A stretch of 64,000 nucleotides of DNA. It comes from Zingiber officinale. Taxonomy: Eukaryota > Streptophyta > Magnoliopsida > Zingiberales > Zingiberaceae. The notes below the pieces were generated by a model. It was not told where the DNA came from. It saw only the letters and a list, made by a program, of their open reading frames with translations, and did no database searches. The translations under genes and the position numbers were made by a program. The stretch covers positions 98,970,947 through 99,034,946 of the forward strand of contig NC_055992.1 in NCBI RefSeq assembly GCF_018446385.1. Reading direction: 5' to 3'. Positions 1-12,700 of this stretch are shown piece by piece. The stretch's first letter is position 1. Every line of letters begins with the position of its first letter.

Positions 1-1185
1 GCAAAGATCAAACTTGGAAGGGAGGCAGGGAGCGATGACAGGAGACTAGGGAGGCTGAAGGCTTTACCGCGTCGAAAGGAGCAACATCGACGAAGATCTA
101 CACGATGAAGGGAGCAGCATCAGCGGAGATCAACGAGATGAAGGGAACGACGACGTCAAAGGGAGTGGGGACGAAGGAAGCGACGTCGAATGGGCGAATG
201 GCAAAAGACGTAGTGTTTAGGAATTAGGGATTTCTTTTTTACCTTATATTATTAGTATTAGCATTATTATTTTTATTAAAACTGGGGCGACTTCGGGGAT
301 AGGGATAACATTGGCCGGATTTAATTTGGGGGATTTTAAAAATCCCTGAACCCGAATCCATACCCGAATTAACTCCCCAAACCCGTCCCCGTTTCAAGTT
401 TTCCACACAGGGCCCCAAACCAGTGGGGAAAATTGCTACCCCTAGTAACACCTATCCTAAGTAATACTTTCTCGTCTTGCAAATTTAAACTACTTCTACA
501 TGTGTCTAAGAATTTCATACTCGTACCATGTGATACTTTATAAAGACTTTGAGTAATAATACTAACAAGTGGTCATTGTATATATATCTTTATCGCAAGG
601 AGCAGTGAATCCTCTATGGGCTATCCAAACACCTTCAGACACTTCAACTTATACCTAATTATCTCATGTTCACATCTCTAAGGAGGTGCTTTGCTTAAGA
701 TGTCAAAATATAAGTCTCCATGACTAAGGTGATTTGAATACCTCAAGTCGAAAGAAACTTGCACTCGAGCTATAGTAAATTCTTCACAAACATATCCATA
801 TATGTAAAGAACCATATGAAACCTGACAACATGTCATTCTAATGAACTAGTTACCATATCAATGTATCCAGCTAGTGAGTAACAAATGCTTAGTTAGACT
901 AAGGAGTATAACTCGTGCTAGTCTTACAGAATTGATGATGTCCGAATACATCAATTCATTAACCACAGAATATTTCAATATTTCCATAATTACACATGTA
1001 TATACTCTCACTAGTTGTGATCTAATCACAAGTTCTTTTATACTATTAATCATATTGCGGACACTCAGTAAATGAGTTTAAGACCATTCAAACATATAAG
1101 TAAAATATACTCAAATAGTGAATATATATTTATCTAAATAAACAGAACAAACCATAAGACGATTGTCTTAGGACACTTCTCAAAA
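1..1185. other. Non-genic, repeat-like left edge
   Basis: No coding gene is supported here. The first 210 bases are a GC-rich, purine-heavy run with loosely repeated 'gaaggga' and 'cgacg' words. Bases 240-450 have G-runs and C-runs typical of short plant interspersed repeats. Bases 480-1130 are AT-rich with only short chance frames. I see nothing that fixes an element family. Confidence 0.4.
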
Positions 1186-1190
1186 TAACA

Positions 1191-1530
1191 CCAGACTCTC
1201 ATGTCACTCTGTCGAGTTATAAGTGAGGTTTTTTCCTCACGCCTATGTTCCATATTCTCGTACCACTCGATCAAGTTATAAGTAAGTTTTTCCTCGCACC
1301 TATGTTCCATACTCTCATGACACTCGACCGAGTTATAAGTGAGTTTTCCTCGCACCTATGTTTCAGACTCTTATGACACTCAACTAAGTTATAAGTAAGC
1401 TTGCTCTCGCACATATGTTCTAGACTCTCATGTCACTCGATCAAGTTAAAAGCAAACTTGCCCTTACACTTATGCCCCCGACTCTCATGCTGCTCGACCG
1501 AATTATAAGAAAGCTTCCCCATGCATTTCG
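1191..1530. repeat. 60-bp tandem array, about 6 copies
   Basis: A unit of about 60 bp recurs roughly six times. Each copy has a 'gactctcatg' block, a 'cactcgaccgagttataag' block and then a pyrimidine-rich 'ctcgcacctatgtt' block. Starts fall near 1195, 1250, 1308, 1368, 1428 and 1488. Copies differ by several substitutions, so the array is not fresh. It lies upstream of a second array and LTR-like units and is probably part of the same decayed retroelement block. Confidence 0.7.
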
Positions 1531-2009
1531 ACCATCTGGTCGTATGGTCACTTGACCAACATTACCCAAATGAGTTGTCACATACTAATGTTGAACGAAA
1601 GATAATCAAGTCAAGTGTCGCACGAATATACTAACGTGAAAAACTTTCGATTGGTTGAAGTAATGTTTGCTCAAGTTGACAACCGTTTAAGCACTATTCA
1701 CATGAATTGGTATGCACACATTAACATAACTTTAAGGGAAAATTTTGAAGGCTGAGAAACACAAAAAGATATGTCTAGTCAGTCGAGCTTGTAGCCTCTT
1801 TTGACTAGATTTAAAAAGGAGGCTTGTGATGCGATGAATAAAGTAGGGATCCCAAAGTTGAGGTCTAAGTTAAGATGATGTGGCAATCCAAATTAAGGCG
1901 AAGGGGTGATCAAAATCAGGGTGTACGTGGCCGAACGAACCACTTCTCATGGGTAGGGCTCTCAGGAAAAATCCAGTTGGCTCTAGAGTCGATAAAAAAT
2001 TCGAGGCCT

Positions 2010-2575
2010 AGTTCCCCATTTCTTGGGCATGACTCCCAATCTATAGTCAGTCGGCCTCAAAGTAGAGCAGGCATCATGTATCCACCCGCCCCCAAAGTCG
2101 GGCGAACCTCTATACTTAATTCCTCATCTCTCTTGGGCACGACTCCCAGCATATATCCGTCCGACCCTAAAGCTGGCCAGATCTCCAACCTTAGTTCCTC
2201 ATCTCTGTCAGGCACGACTCCTAGCATATATCCACCAGTCCTAGAGTTGGTTAGACCTCCAGACTTAGTTCCTCATCTCTCCTCGGTGTGAATCCCAATT
2301 GTAGCCATTCGACCCGAAGCTGCTTAGACCTCCAAACTTAGTTCCTCATCTTTCATAGGCGTAACTCCCAATATATATTCGCCTGACCCCTGGAGTTAAT
2401 CGAACCATCAGACTTAATTAGTTCATCATCTCTCCTAGGTGCGGTGCCCAACATATATCCACTCGACCCCAGAGTCGGTCGGACTTCTAAATTCAGTTCC
2501 TCATCTCTCTTGGGTGCGATTCCCAATTACATTCACTCAACCCCTGAGCCGGTTAGATCTTCTCTAGGAGATAAC
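2010..2575. repeat. ~74-bp tandem array, 7-8 copies
   Basis: Units of about 74 bp start with 'ttcctcatctct', continue with a 'gcacgactccca' block, and end in a 'gacccnagagtcggtcgga' type block. Seven to eight diverged copies run head to tail. An open frame across 1875-2291 is a by-product of the repeat and is not called a gene. The last monomer runs directly into the first LTR-like unit ('tctctaggagataacat'), and traces of the monomer recur at the later unit joints. Confidence 0.75.
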
Positions 2576-4232
2576 ATATATAGAAAATTACAATAATCTA
2601 TTAGAGAATAATAGCTACCCACCAGAGAATATTCTCTTATTCTGGCATACACACGTAATAGAACCTTCCTCTACCTAGAGGAGGTCTGTTGTACATACTT
2701 CATCATCTAACATATTCTGACATCAAACATTCTCTAATGCCTCGTTATTGCGGAGGTTATGAGGGTCAGTATAAAAAGGGGTCCTCTCCGTTGGCCAAGT
2801 ACGCTTACATACGTATACTCACGCGTATACACACACGAATGCATCCACACTATTGTACTACTGTTCATCTTTTTCCACCATTTTCACCGTTGCTACTATT
2901 CTGACTTGAGCGCCGGAGTACCTGCACCAAGAACCCCCTCCCTGGCCCGGTAATTAACGCTTTCTTCTCCCAATTCATGTTTTTGCTACGCAGATTCATC
3001 CGTGTCAACAGGGTATTCATCTTCTCATGGTCAACATCGGAGCCACCTTGTCAGCGCACCATCTTTCTCATTTTCAGACAAGATCAAATTTGACGTGACT
3101 CCTAGTTACATCTACCCCATCCCAGAGCCATTTTGATCTTCTTTAGGAGATAGTATTACTAAATAATCACAATAACTTGTTAGAGAATAACAACTACTTA
3201 TCGGAGAATATTCTCTTATTTTGATATATACACGCAATAGAACCTTCCTCTGCCTAGAGGAGAATTACTGTACATACTCCATCGCTCAACATATTATGAC
3301 ACAAAATATTCTATGATATCTCATTATTGCAGAGGTTATGAGGGTTAGTATTAAAAGATGTTCTCTCCATTGGCCAAGTACGCTTATATACGTATACTTA
3401 TATGTATACACACAAGTACACATTCACACTATTGTACTATTGTTCATCTTCTTCTATCCTTTTCGTTGGTGCTACTATTTTAACTTGAGCATCGGAGTGC
3501 CTACATTAGGGACCCCCTCCTTGGTCTAGTAACTAACACTTTCTTCTCCTAGTTTCTGTTTTGGCTACGCAAGTTCGCCCATGTCACTAGGGTTTTCATC
3601 TTCTTGTGGTCAACATTAGAGGCACCTAGCCAGTACACCATCTTCCTCTCTTTCCAACAGGATTGAATTTGGCATGACTCTCAGTTACATCCACCCCGCC
3701 CTAAAGTCGGTCAGATTTCCTCTAGGAGACAACATTGTCAGAGAATCACAACAATCTATCAGAAAATAACAACTGCTGATCACTAGAAAATATTCCCTTA
3801 TTCTGGCATATAACCTTCCTCTGTCTAGAAGAGAACTGTTGTACATGTTTTATTACCTGATATATTCTGACACTAGATATTCTTTGACGCCTTATTATTA
3901 CGGGGGTTATGAGAGTCAGTATAAAAAGGGGGTCCTTTCCGTTGGCCAAGTACACTTACATACGCATACTCACGCGTACACACATAGGAGTGCACCCACA
4001 CTATTGTACTTCCGTTCATCTTCTTCCATCCTTTTTGTCGGTGCTACTGTTCTAACTTGAACATCGGAGTGCCTGTGTAAGGGACCCCCTCCCTGACCTG
4101 GCAACTAACACTTTCTTCTCCTAGTCCCTTTTTTTGCTATGCAGATTCGCCCACATCACCAGAGTCTTCGTCTTCTCATGGTAAACATCGGAGTCACCTA
4201 TTCAGCATACCATCTTTCTCACTTTCAGGTAG
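2560..4232 (+). mobile_element. Three head-to-tail LTR-like units, Ty3/gypsy type (fossil)
   Basis: Three copies of a unit of roughly 520-580 bp lie in direct order, at about 2560-3133, 3134-3712 and 3713-4232. Each has a 'cagtataaaaagggg' TATA region (near 2768, 3345 and 3919), then a 'cttgagcrycggagtgcct' segment followed by a CCCCCTCC run, which resembles the R/U5 part of plant Ty3/gypsy LTRs. The first two end in a short 'aatttgrcrtga' segment reminiscent of a primer-binding site, and the next unit follows at once. No gag or pol lies between them. Copies are visibly diverged. Most likely this is an LTR amplified in tandem by unequal exchange; it is a decayed fossil. Confidence 0.6.
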
Positions 4233-7200
4233 GATCATTTATTATAGTAGTAAACTGTGTTAAAGTAACCCAGTTCAACTTTTTCTTTTTTATCCAATTT
4301 ATCAAATATGAAAATAATTTATCAATTTTGTCCGAATTTATCAATAGAGATGATTGAGCATGCCCTAAGTTGTTCACTCCTCGATGATTGTGATATATAC
4401 TTTCATATGTAGAGTTGGTACTGGGCAATAAGGATTGGATTTTTATAGGAGCAATCAGTTGGAGAATAAAATTTCTCTTGCTTAGAGTTATTCGATCATC
4501 ATTATTTATGATCCCTTTGTCTCATTATGAGATTGATACTGAAGAATGTTTGAGATGAGCAAGTCATATTTTACATATGCAGGTAAATTATACCTGCTAA
4601 TATTATTCTTACAAGAAGTTGAGTGTGTCTGATTCTCTATCGTAGTTGTATGTCATCATCAATCGAATTTATGCACTATATCTTGAGTAGATATTTACAT
4701 GTTGAAAGAGAAAAGAGACTATGGACTTTGGGACCTAAAGACATTGAGACGTTATGGTCCTAGGTCTTATAGCTATCCGGGACAAGCAAAAGTATAAAAC
4801 TCGTTATGAATTAAATGGATTTATCACACGTAAATATAAGGCATGCAGACTTATGAACTTATTGGGGTAAGGTGTATCGACTTACCATTAAGTAAAGGCT
4901 TTTACGCATACAAAAATGGGATATTGAACCGAGAGGGATCAATAATAGAAACATCCAATAGACTTATAATCTGGTTCACCCAAGTAGGTAAACAAGTTTA
5001 TAAAGCTCATAAATACTGTTAGGATCTTGAGCACAAAACAACACAAGCACAACAGAATATTATCAAAATCCTTTCTAGAAGCTCAATGTGAAAGAAACCA
5101 TATACTAGTTGAATTAATAGTTCTACCTTTGTTGTGTAACACATGAACTCCCGACAACAACTTTGTCCTCAGTAGATCTTAGCACGATCAAGTGTTCACC
5201 CCTCTTTTGATGTCCACACGAATATATTCTATTTGTCTAACAAACTCACAAACTTAGAGAAGAAGAATCATCTAAGATTGTGCTAGCAACCAACTAAGGG
5301 GTCTCGACCAAGGAGGAAGAAGAAGGAGAAGGCAAATAAGAACACAAGTATATTCACGAAAATGAATCAAAACCCCTTTTGTATTTATTCAATCAATTGT
5401 CTTAATTGACATTAATACTCCATTAATCTAATATGTCTTTTGATCTTCATCCAATGCATGATCAATTCAAAATTGGTCATACCTCTTCCTTGGTGAATTC
5501 GAATTCACCAAGTCACTTAATGAGTCTAACTCATTGATCCTCATCAATCCGAATTGACTCAATGAGTCTGATTTAAATTTGACTTAATTCAATAATTGAA
5601 TCCAATTAAGTCTAACTCAATGAGTCTAATTTAGATTAGACTTAATCTAATGATTCATCATATGAATCCATCTCCAAATTAACATGTTCTTTGTGTGTGA
5701 CCTAATAGGTTCTCGTAATATTGGTAATGTCTCTAAAACTATTTTAGATACATAAGTAATGAGTGACATCTAGTAAGGCATCATGCTACCCAAGTTATGA
5801 GAATGTCGAGATCTGACCTAACTTTCAGTGTCTATTATCTTATATGAGTCAATCTTTCTATCTTTGATATCTAGATTGATTAATAAGGCATAAACCGTAT
5901 TATCCTCTTATTAATCTTTGTGTTTCTTGATCTCTAAGTAAACACACTCAATCAAATAAGCTCAATATCTCATATTGACTAATTTGAGCATGACCATGCA
6001 TATTTGTGTCCTAGTAATCAAGAGACCCACAAATATTACTTTTGTCATATGAAAAAAAGGGATAAATCTCATCTAAATCGCTCACATCCTTCGCATAACT
6101 TATTGCATACATAGTAATCGACTTTATAGTTCACCCTATTACAGATGACGTTTGTTAATACCAAAATATACTACTCCTTATGTAGGGCACCATAGTGACT
6201 TCAAGTTTAAGGACTATTCATACTAATAATCACTGTGAGAATGTTCATGACACTAATACAACGATCCATGAAACATTCTCATGACAGGTTATTCAATACA
6301 TATTCTCTAATATATATATACTCATGTGTCAATATGATATCTCATATCCATGACTTGTGAAATTAAGTTATCCATTGACGTACATGCTAGTCTCAATGCA
6401 TTAATATTGTTCTTGTATATTAATGACTGACTAGAAATAATAAAGAGTAACGTTCTATATATATTTACAATATACCACTATCAATTCAACCAATTGATAT
6501 GTTATAAACTAAAATTTACTATTCTAGAATATTATTATATTTATTCATTCAGCACTGAATTGAAGTAAATAATAACTAATTTTATTTTTTTATTAATTAA
6601 TAAAATATAATAAAAAAATTACTAATATTAATCATCTCATAATAAATAGTATAAGTCAATATACTAACTAATACTACAAGAGAACAAAGATCAAATAACT
6701 ATAAGTCAACAGGCCACTCCATAGAAATCGTATGTCTGACATAGCCATGCCTCCACAATTTAGCTGCCGACTCATGGATGATTGATCACCATGTATCATT
6801 TATCATTTATAGAGGATAAGAATGATAAATGGAAAGGAGATCACATATTCTTCATATATCCTATCATAGGTTTGTTATAAAGAAAGATCAGGAACATGAA
6901 GTTCATATATCCTATCATAGGTTTGTTATAAAGAAAAATCAGGAACTTCCTTCACGTGAAATGGAAGATGATGATTATTTATAGAAGAATATTTAAAATT
7001 TTCAAACAATAATGAGATATCCGAATTTTGATGAGGACGAGACCCTATCTATGCCATGTATAATTCTATCCTTAGGCTACGATGTAGTGGTCAATGAAAG
7101 ATATCATATTATCATTTAAATATTCACAATTTACTCCCTAAATATAATATATTTATAATTTTTTTTCTCCAAATGAGTCATATAATCTTAAGATATTGGA

Positions 7201-7301
7201 TTTTTAGGATACTAACACGAATACTTTCTTAATTATTTTATGATTGATAAAATTTTTTTATAAAATCGGTGAGTTATATTAGATTGAATATATTTTTTAA
7301 T
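4233..7301. other. 3 kb AT-rich, no gene; possible LTR remnant
   Basis: No coding frame of substance is present. Around 5019 the text 'tgttaggatcttgagcac' opens a stretch to about 6500 whose composition resembles a Copia-type LTR or its flank, but I found no matching second LTR, primer site or pol. A short direct repeat ('atatcctatcataggttt') occurs near 6857 and 6907. The remainder is AT-rich sequence I cannot classify. Confidence 0.35.
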
Positions 7302-9569
7302 GTTTTTCGACAATTTACCAAAGGGCGCATATAGAGATCTGAATTTACCAAAAGGCACACTCTACTTTGATATTTACCAAAGAATGCATCTTTTTAAAAG
7401 TATTTCCTATTTTACCCTCCTGACAATTTGACTTTTTTACCTTTTTCTTTTCTCCACTATTTTTCTCTCTCTTCTCTCTCATCTCTTTTTTGCAGAACAT
7501 ATGAATAATATTAGTTTTAATAATATTTTAATACATTTGAAGAAATAAAAATAAATAATGAATAGCATATTTGGACTTCTTGTAATTTCAGAAATCCACC
7601 GGAACTAAAATGAGTGGAATAGGAGCTCTCTAGGTCGATTAGTGGGTTTCGGTCAAAACCCACTGATGGACCTAGAGAACTCCGATTACATCCATTTCAG
7701 TTTCTATGGATTTCTGAAATTACAAGGAGTTCAAATATAGTGTCCATTATTTATTTTGGCTTTTCATAGACATTAACATGTCAAATCAAAGAATCGACAA
7801 AAAAATTCACGTTGGGCTTGATATGGAATCATATCAGGCCCAACGTGGGCCTGATATGACTCCATATCAGGCCCAACATGGGCTATTTTTGCCGATTCTT
7901 TGATTTTATGTATAAATATCTATAAAAAACTGAAATAAATAATGAACATCATATTTGAACTCCTTGCAACATCAGAAATCCATAAAACTCACTAATGGAC
8001 CTAGAGAGCTCCGATTGCACCCATTTCAGTTCCTATGGATTTCTGATGTTGCAAGGAGTTCAAATATGATGTTCATTATTTATTTTGACTTTTTATAAAT
8101 GTTTATACATAAAATCAAAGAATCATAAAAAAAAACCCATGTTGAACCTGATATGGAATTATTTTAATACATATGTTGCATTCTTTGATTTGTATGTATC
8201 CTTGAATGAGTAATAGTTACATGCATAATACTGAATACGTAAACTTATAGTAACTCCATTTGAGATAGTGATAATGAATGTTGTATTGGACTGAAGGGAG
8301 ATCAATTGGGATAGGGACACAACTCCAACCCTGACCAATTGAACAAGTTATTCACAACCTCAGAGTCCAACCGGGCTTGATTTAGTCATGCAAAATTCCA
8401 TTCATCATGCAGTTTTCACTACGGAGGAGTATTCCCATTCATCACCTACTGATCCATTTGTTGCAACTCAGCATTCCGAATTAATACTTTTTGCAAGGAA
8501 ACACACGAGAAATGAAATTGAGCAACCAAAATAGAGAGGAATAATTTCTTGATCTAGGCATAGATTCAGGCAAAGAATGTATTGGAGAATCACTGAGAGC
8601 CCTGTTAGACCTGATATGCTTTCATATCAGGTCCAAGTTGGGCCTGATATGCTTCTATATCAAGCCCACGTTGGGCCTGATATGGAATCATATCAGACCA
8701 AACATGGGCTGTTTTTGACGATTCTTTGATTTTACGTATAAATATCTATAAAAAGATAAAATAAATAATAAACATCATATTTGAACTCCTTGCAACATCA
8801 GAAATCCATAGGAACTGAAATGGGTGCAATCGGAGCTCTCTAGGTCCATCAGTGGGTTTGGACCAAAAATTTCTGATATTGCAAGGAATTCAAATATGAT
8901 GTTTATTATTTAAATACAAACTGTAGAAAGATTTATGTGATGAAACGTTTCCCTTATTTACTTTAAAAAAAAAGGATGGATGATTTTCCTTTCTTTTGTC
9001 TATCTAACGTATGGACGAATTGAACATCTATAGACCTTTGATTTTGCATCAGGTGGGGTGTTCTTTTTTCATAGACGGATTGAAAATCAAAATGATTTTG
9101 CAAAACCACTCATATGTATCAAGCCCAACGTAGATTTTTTTTGTCGATTCTTTGATTTTGCATGTTAACGTCTATGAAAAATCAAAATAAATAATGGACA
9201 CCATATTTGAACTCCTTGTAATTTTAGAAATTCATAGAAACTGAAATCGGTGTGATCGGAACATTTTAGTTCCGATAGATTTCTGAAATTGCAAGGAGTT
9301 TAAATATGTTATTCATTGTTTATTTTTATTTTTCAAATGTATTAAAATGTTATTAAAAGATTAACTAATATTATTCATATGTTCGGTAAAAAAAGAGATG
9401 AGAGAGAAAAATAGTGGAGAAAATAAAAATGTAAAAAAGTCAAATTATCTGTCAGGAGGATAAAATAGGAAATGCTTTTAAAAAAATACGTTCTTTGATA
9501 AATATCAAAGTAGAATGTGTCTTTTGATAAATTTAGATCTCTGCATGTGTCCTTCGATAAATTATCGTT
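7302..9569. mobile_element. Foldback / MULE-like non-autonomous DNA transposon
   Basis: The two ends are inverted copies of each other over about 300 bp: 7302-7600 matches the reverse complement of about 9270-9569 at high similarity, including the 'ctctcatctctttttt' stretch and the 'catatgaataatattag' block. A possible 9-bp target duplication, 'ttttttaat', sits at 7293-7301 and 9570-9578; 9 bp is the Mutator-superfamily size, though this repeat is low-complexity. The interior is made of palindromic modules (about 7551-7757, 7934-8090, 8760-8912 and 9183-9335), each with arms built on 'ttgaactccttgcaa' and 'tcagaaatccata' words, plus palindromes around 'gatatggaatcatatca'. There is no transposase frame, so it depends on a partner in trans. 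MULE assignment is an inference; foldback structure is seen directly. Confidence 0.75.
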
Positions 9570-9783
9570 TTTTTTAATAACACGGTTGTGATTTTATTAA
9601 GAGAAATCAGCATAGAAACAATTAATGTAAAATATTTTATTAACTCATAATATTTGTACAATAATGTCTAAAAAATTATTTTATTAAACAATGTTTTTTT
9701 TTTTATAGACAAACTGTTTCTAACTTCTGAATAAATTTAGGTTCCCCGTTTTACGTTTTAGGTTTCTGGAGGTCCCCATAGCG

Positions 9784-12700
9784 ATGGCTGCGGCGGTGGA
9801 GATGGAGAAGGAAGAGGAATCACCGATGAAAAAGGGAGAGGAAGCGCTAGAACGTCTTAGGTCAGCTGATCCGCCGCTCTATCTTACGCAGTCATCGGAG
9901 TTTGCCCGGGACGCTCGAGCCGCCTCCTGCTTTCTCTTCTCATCCCTGGTCCCCTTCTGCACTAAGCTTCCTGTAGATCGCTTGCTCGTTGAGGGTTTCG
10001 ATGCAGAGCAAATATGGTATCAAATCGACCTTCTCTCGCGACCCTTGCTCTCTACTGTCCGCCGGGAGTTCAAACGACTCGAGGAAGAGCACCATTCACG
10101 CGCAGGCTTAAGCACTATAGACGCTGACGGAGACGGGGAAGAGATGGTGGTGGAGAAGGACGAAATCTCTGTGGATGACGAAGGCGATGAAGAGGATGGA
10201 GATGAAAGCGAGGAAAAAGGGTCGGAAGACGAGGAAGATGGCGAGGAGGACGACGAAGATGATGGAGAGGCAGATGAGGAGGAAGAGGAAGAGGAAGAAG
10301 CAGGCGAAGCAAAAGGGAACGTGGTTGAAGATAAGTTTTTGAAGATGCAGGACTTGGAGAACTATTTGGAGAATGCCGAAGCGAAAGAGTATGGGCACCC
10401 TGTGAAGAAAGGAAGCGGACGGAAGGAGAAGGATGATGACACCGAGGAGGAGGAAGATGATATGGATGTAAGGTTATTTTTTTCCATGTTACTAGTTTAT
10501 GATCATGAATTTGGTTGTTAGTTCTTGCTTTAAGAATACATTTTGTAATTCTGAATATAACATCTCAGTAAACTTATGAATTGTTTGCTATTCTGCAAGT
10601 TGCTTTGCCATTTGTACATGATGGTCTCAAAAGATTCTTTCTTTTGATTTAACATATTCATACCTACGAAAGTTCCTATCTTACAGTAATCTAATCACAA
10701 GTACAAACTTCTAGTTCACATCTGAGGATTCTTAATGCAGTTCACTTTGCCTTCTATGTTGGAGCGTAATATATGAGAGAATCATGTGGTCTACGTTTTG
10801 TTAGACAAAATCTTGCTGGTTTGGTCAGTTTTTGAATTAATGAATGAGTTTTATCTAGATAATTTCTCATTCTTCATGAGAGCTAGAGTTTTGAAGTACT
10901 GAATACAATTCCCTTTGCATTCTTAACAGGATGCTAGTTGTTGTACCCGAGAGATGCTTGAGAAAAATTTCCTTAGTTCCTTTTTCATAGTTCTTGTTCC
11001 TTCCTCAGAAAAAAATGTCAATATGTTTGCAATTATCTTTTCATGTTATTTAATTATTTGAAAAACATTACTTCTGCTCTTTTTGCTTCTTTTTCATTTA
11101 TATGGGTTAGGCACCAAAAGCATAACCAAAGCTTGTTTTGTAGATAAAGTATTTTTTTTTTCTTTCTAAATTTACATGTCAAGAACAGTAAGAATATCTA
11201 ACTGCTGTATTCCTTTTCATGCTTTATGTTTGTCTGAACTTTCAGCTTGAAGATTTTGATAGTGACGGGGATGAAGATGCAGAACTAGGTGCAAATGCCA
11301 GGTTTGTGTACTGGAATGATTTACATTTTTAAATTTATATTTGGAAACAGCTGTGTCAGTTTTCTTCTTTTCTAGACAACGGTTATAAAGCCTGAGAGAA
11401 ACCAAAGATATTCTCTTAAAAATTAGAAAGACAAGCAAGATGGGACATGGAAAATGAAACTAACTGTCAAGTCATTGTCTTTCATTTGCCCATATTTTAA
11501 GTATTTTTGTTGTATGGTTTGTTTGTATGCCATCAGTACTAGCCTTCTCATTTTTTGATGTTGAAGACTATATATGTGATGTGAGGATATTAGGACTGGC
11601 AGTTGCTAAAACCAATAATTAAGGAAGTGAACATGCATGTTTGAAAGTTCTAAATCTAACTCCTAGCTAGATTACTTAGATATTTAGATGTTCCCAAGTC
11701 CTTAAGCCCGTGTATGTACTAGCACTATTCTAGTTATTTCAAATTCCCATTTAATATTTTTATTTTCAAAATTGGCATTAATTGTTCTTTTATTACTTTT
11801 TCTCATCAATAAAATGCTTTCCAGGTATGAGGATTTTTTTGGGGGCAACAAGAAAAAACAACAAAAAAAGTGTGGTACTGTTGGAAAGAGAAAACGCTCT
11901 TCCACTGAACTGGATGCCGTTGATCATTTTGAGAACACTGATGAAGATGTTGAGAAGAATGATAGCGAGGTCACAAAGCCTAGACATTGTGCTTAATTTC
12001 TCTGATTCAACTATTAGAATGAGTTTGACATTTTGTTAGGCATGTGTGTTTATTTTTGCAATTTCCTTTGATACAACAGCAAAAGTTACTCTCAACTCAT
12101 GAAAAGGAGCTTCAAAAGATGCGTTCAAAAATAGAGGAAATGGAGAAAGCAAACTTGGATCCTAAATCCTGGACCATGCAGGGAGAGGTACACCTTTTTA
12201 TTTATATATTTATAGAAAGATCTATATAAAAGAACCAAGAGTTGTTGTTTTTTGTAGTTTTTAATTTTGCATTTACAAGAAAGAAAATAATTTTATTTCA
12301 GTTGCATTTTGAATTATATTGAAGACTAGACATTGGGTTTAACAATTTACTTCTTGCGATAGGTTACTGCTGCTAAAAGGCCGAAGAATAGTGCTTTGGA
12401 AGTGGACCTTGATTTTGAGCACAATGTAAGACCTGCTCCAGTAATCACAGAGGAAGTTACTGCTTCCCTTGAAGATATAATCAAAAAAAGGATCATTGAG
12501 GTAGTTTCATTGTGTTACAATATTAACAGCATTAGATATTTGTTTTCCACCAATGTGCATAGTCATTCATAAAAAGAGCAGAATGAAATTGTTATCATTT
12601 GTCTTTAATGATCAACTAACTCTCTTCACTCTTCAGTCCTTACTAAAATGATTGAGATATTCTAAAATTAGATTTCAGCTCGATGAAGAATGTTCTTTGT

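Noticed and set aside
1875-2291. 138-codon frame over the 74-bp array
   Set aside because: The frame merely follows the tandem repeat; the peptide is the repeat translated.
10108-10398. Minus-strand frames opposite the acidic tract of MPP10
   Set aside because: Leu/Pro-rich shadows of the Glu/Asp codon run.
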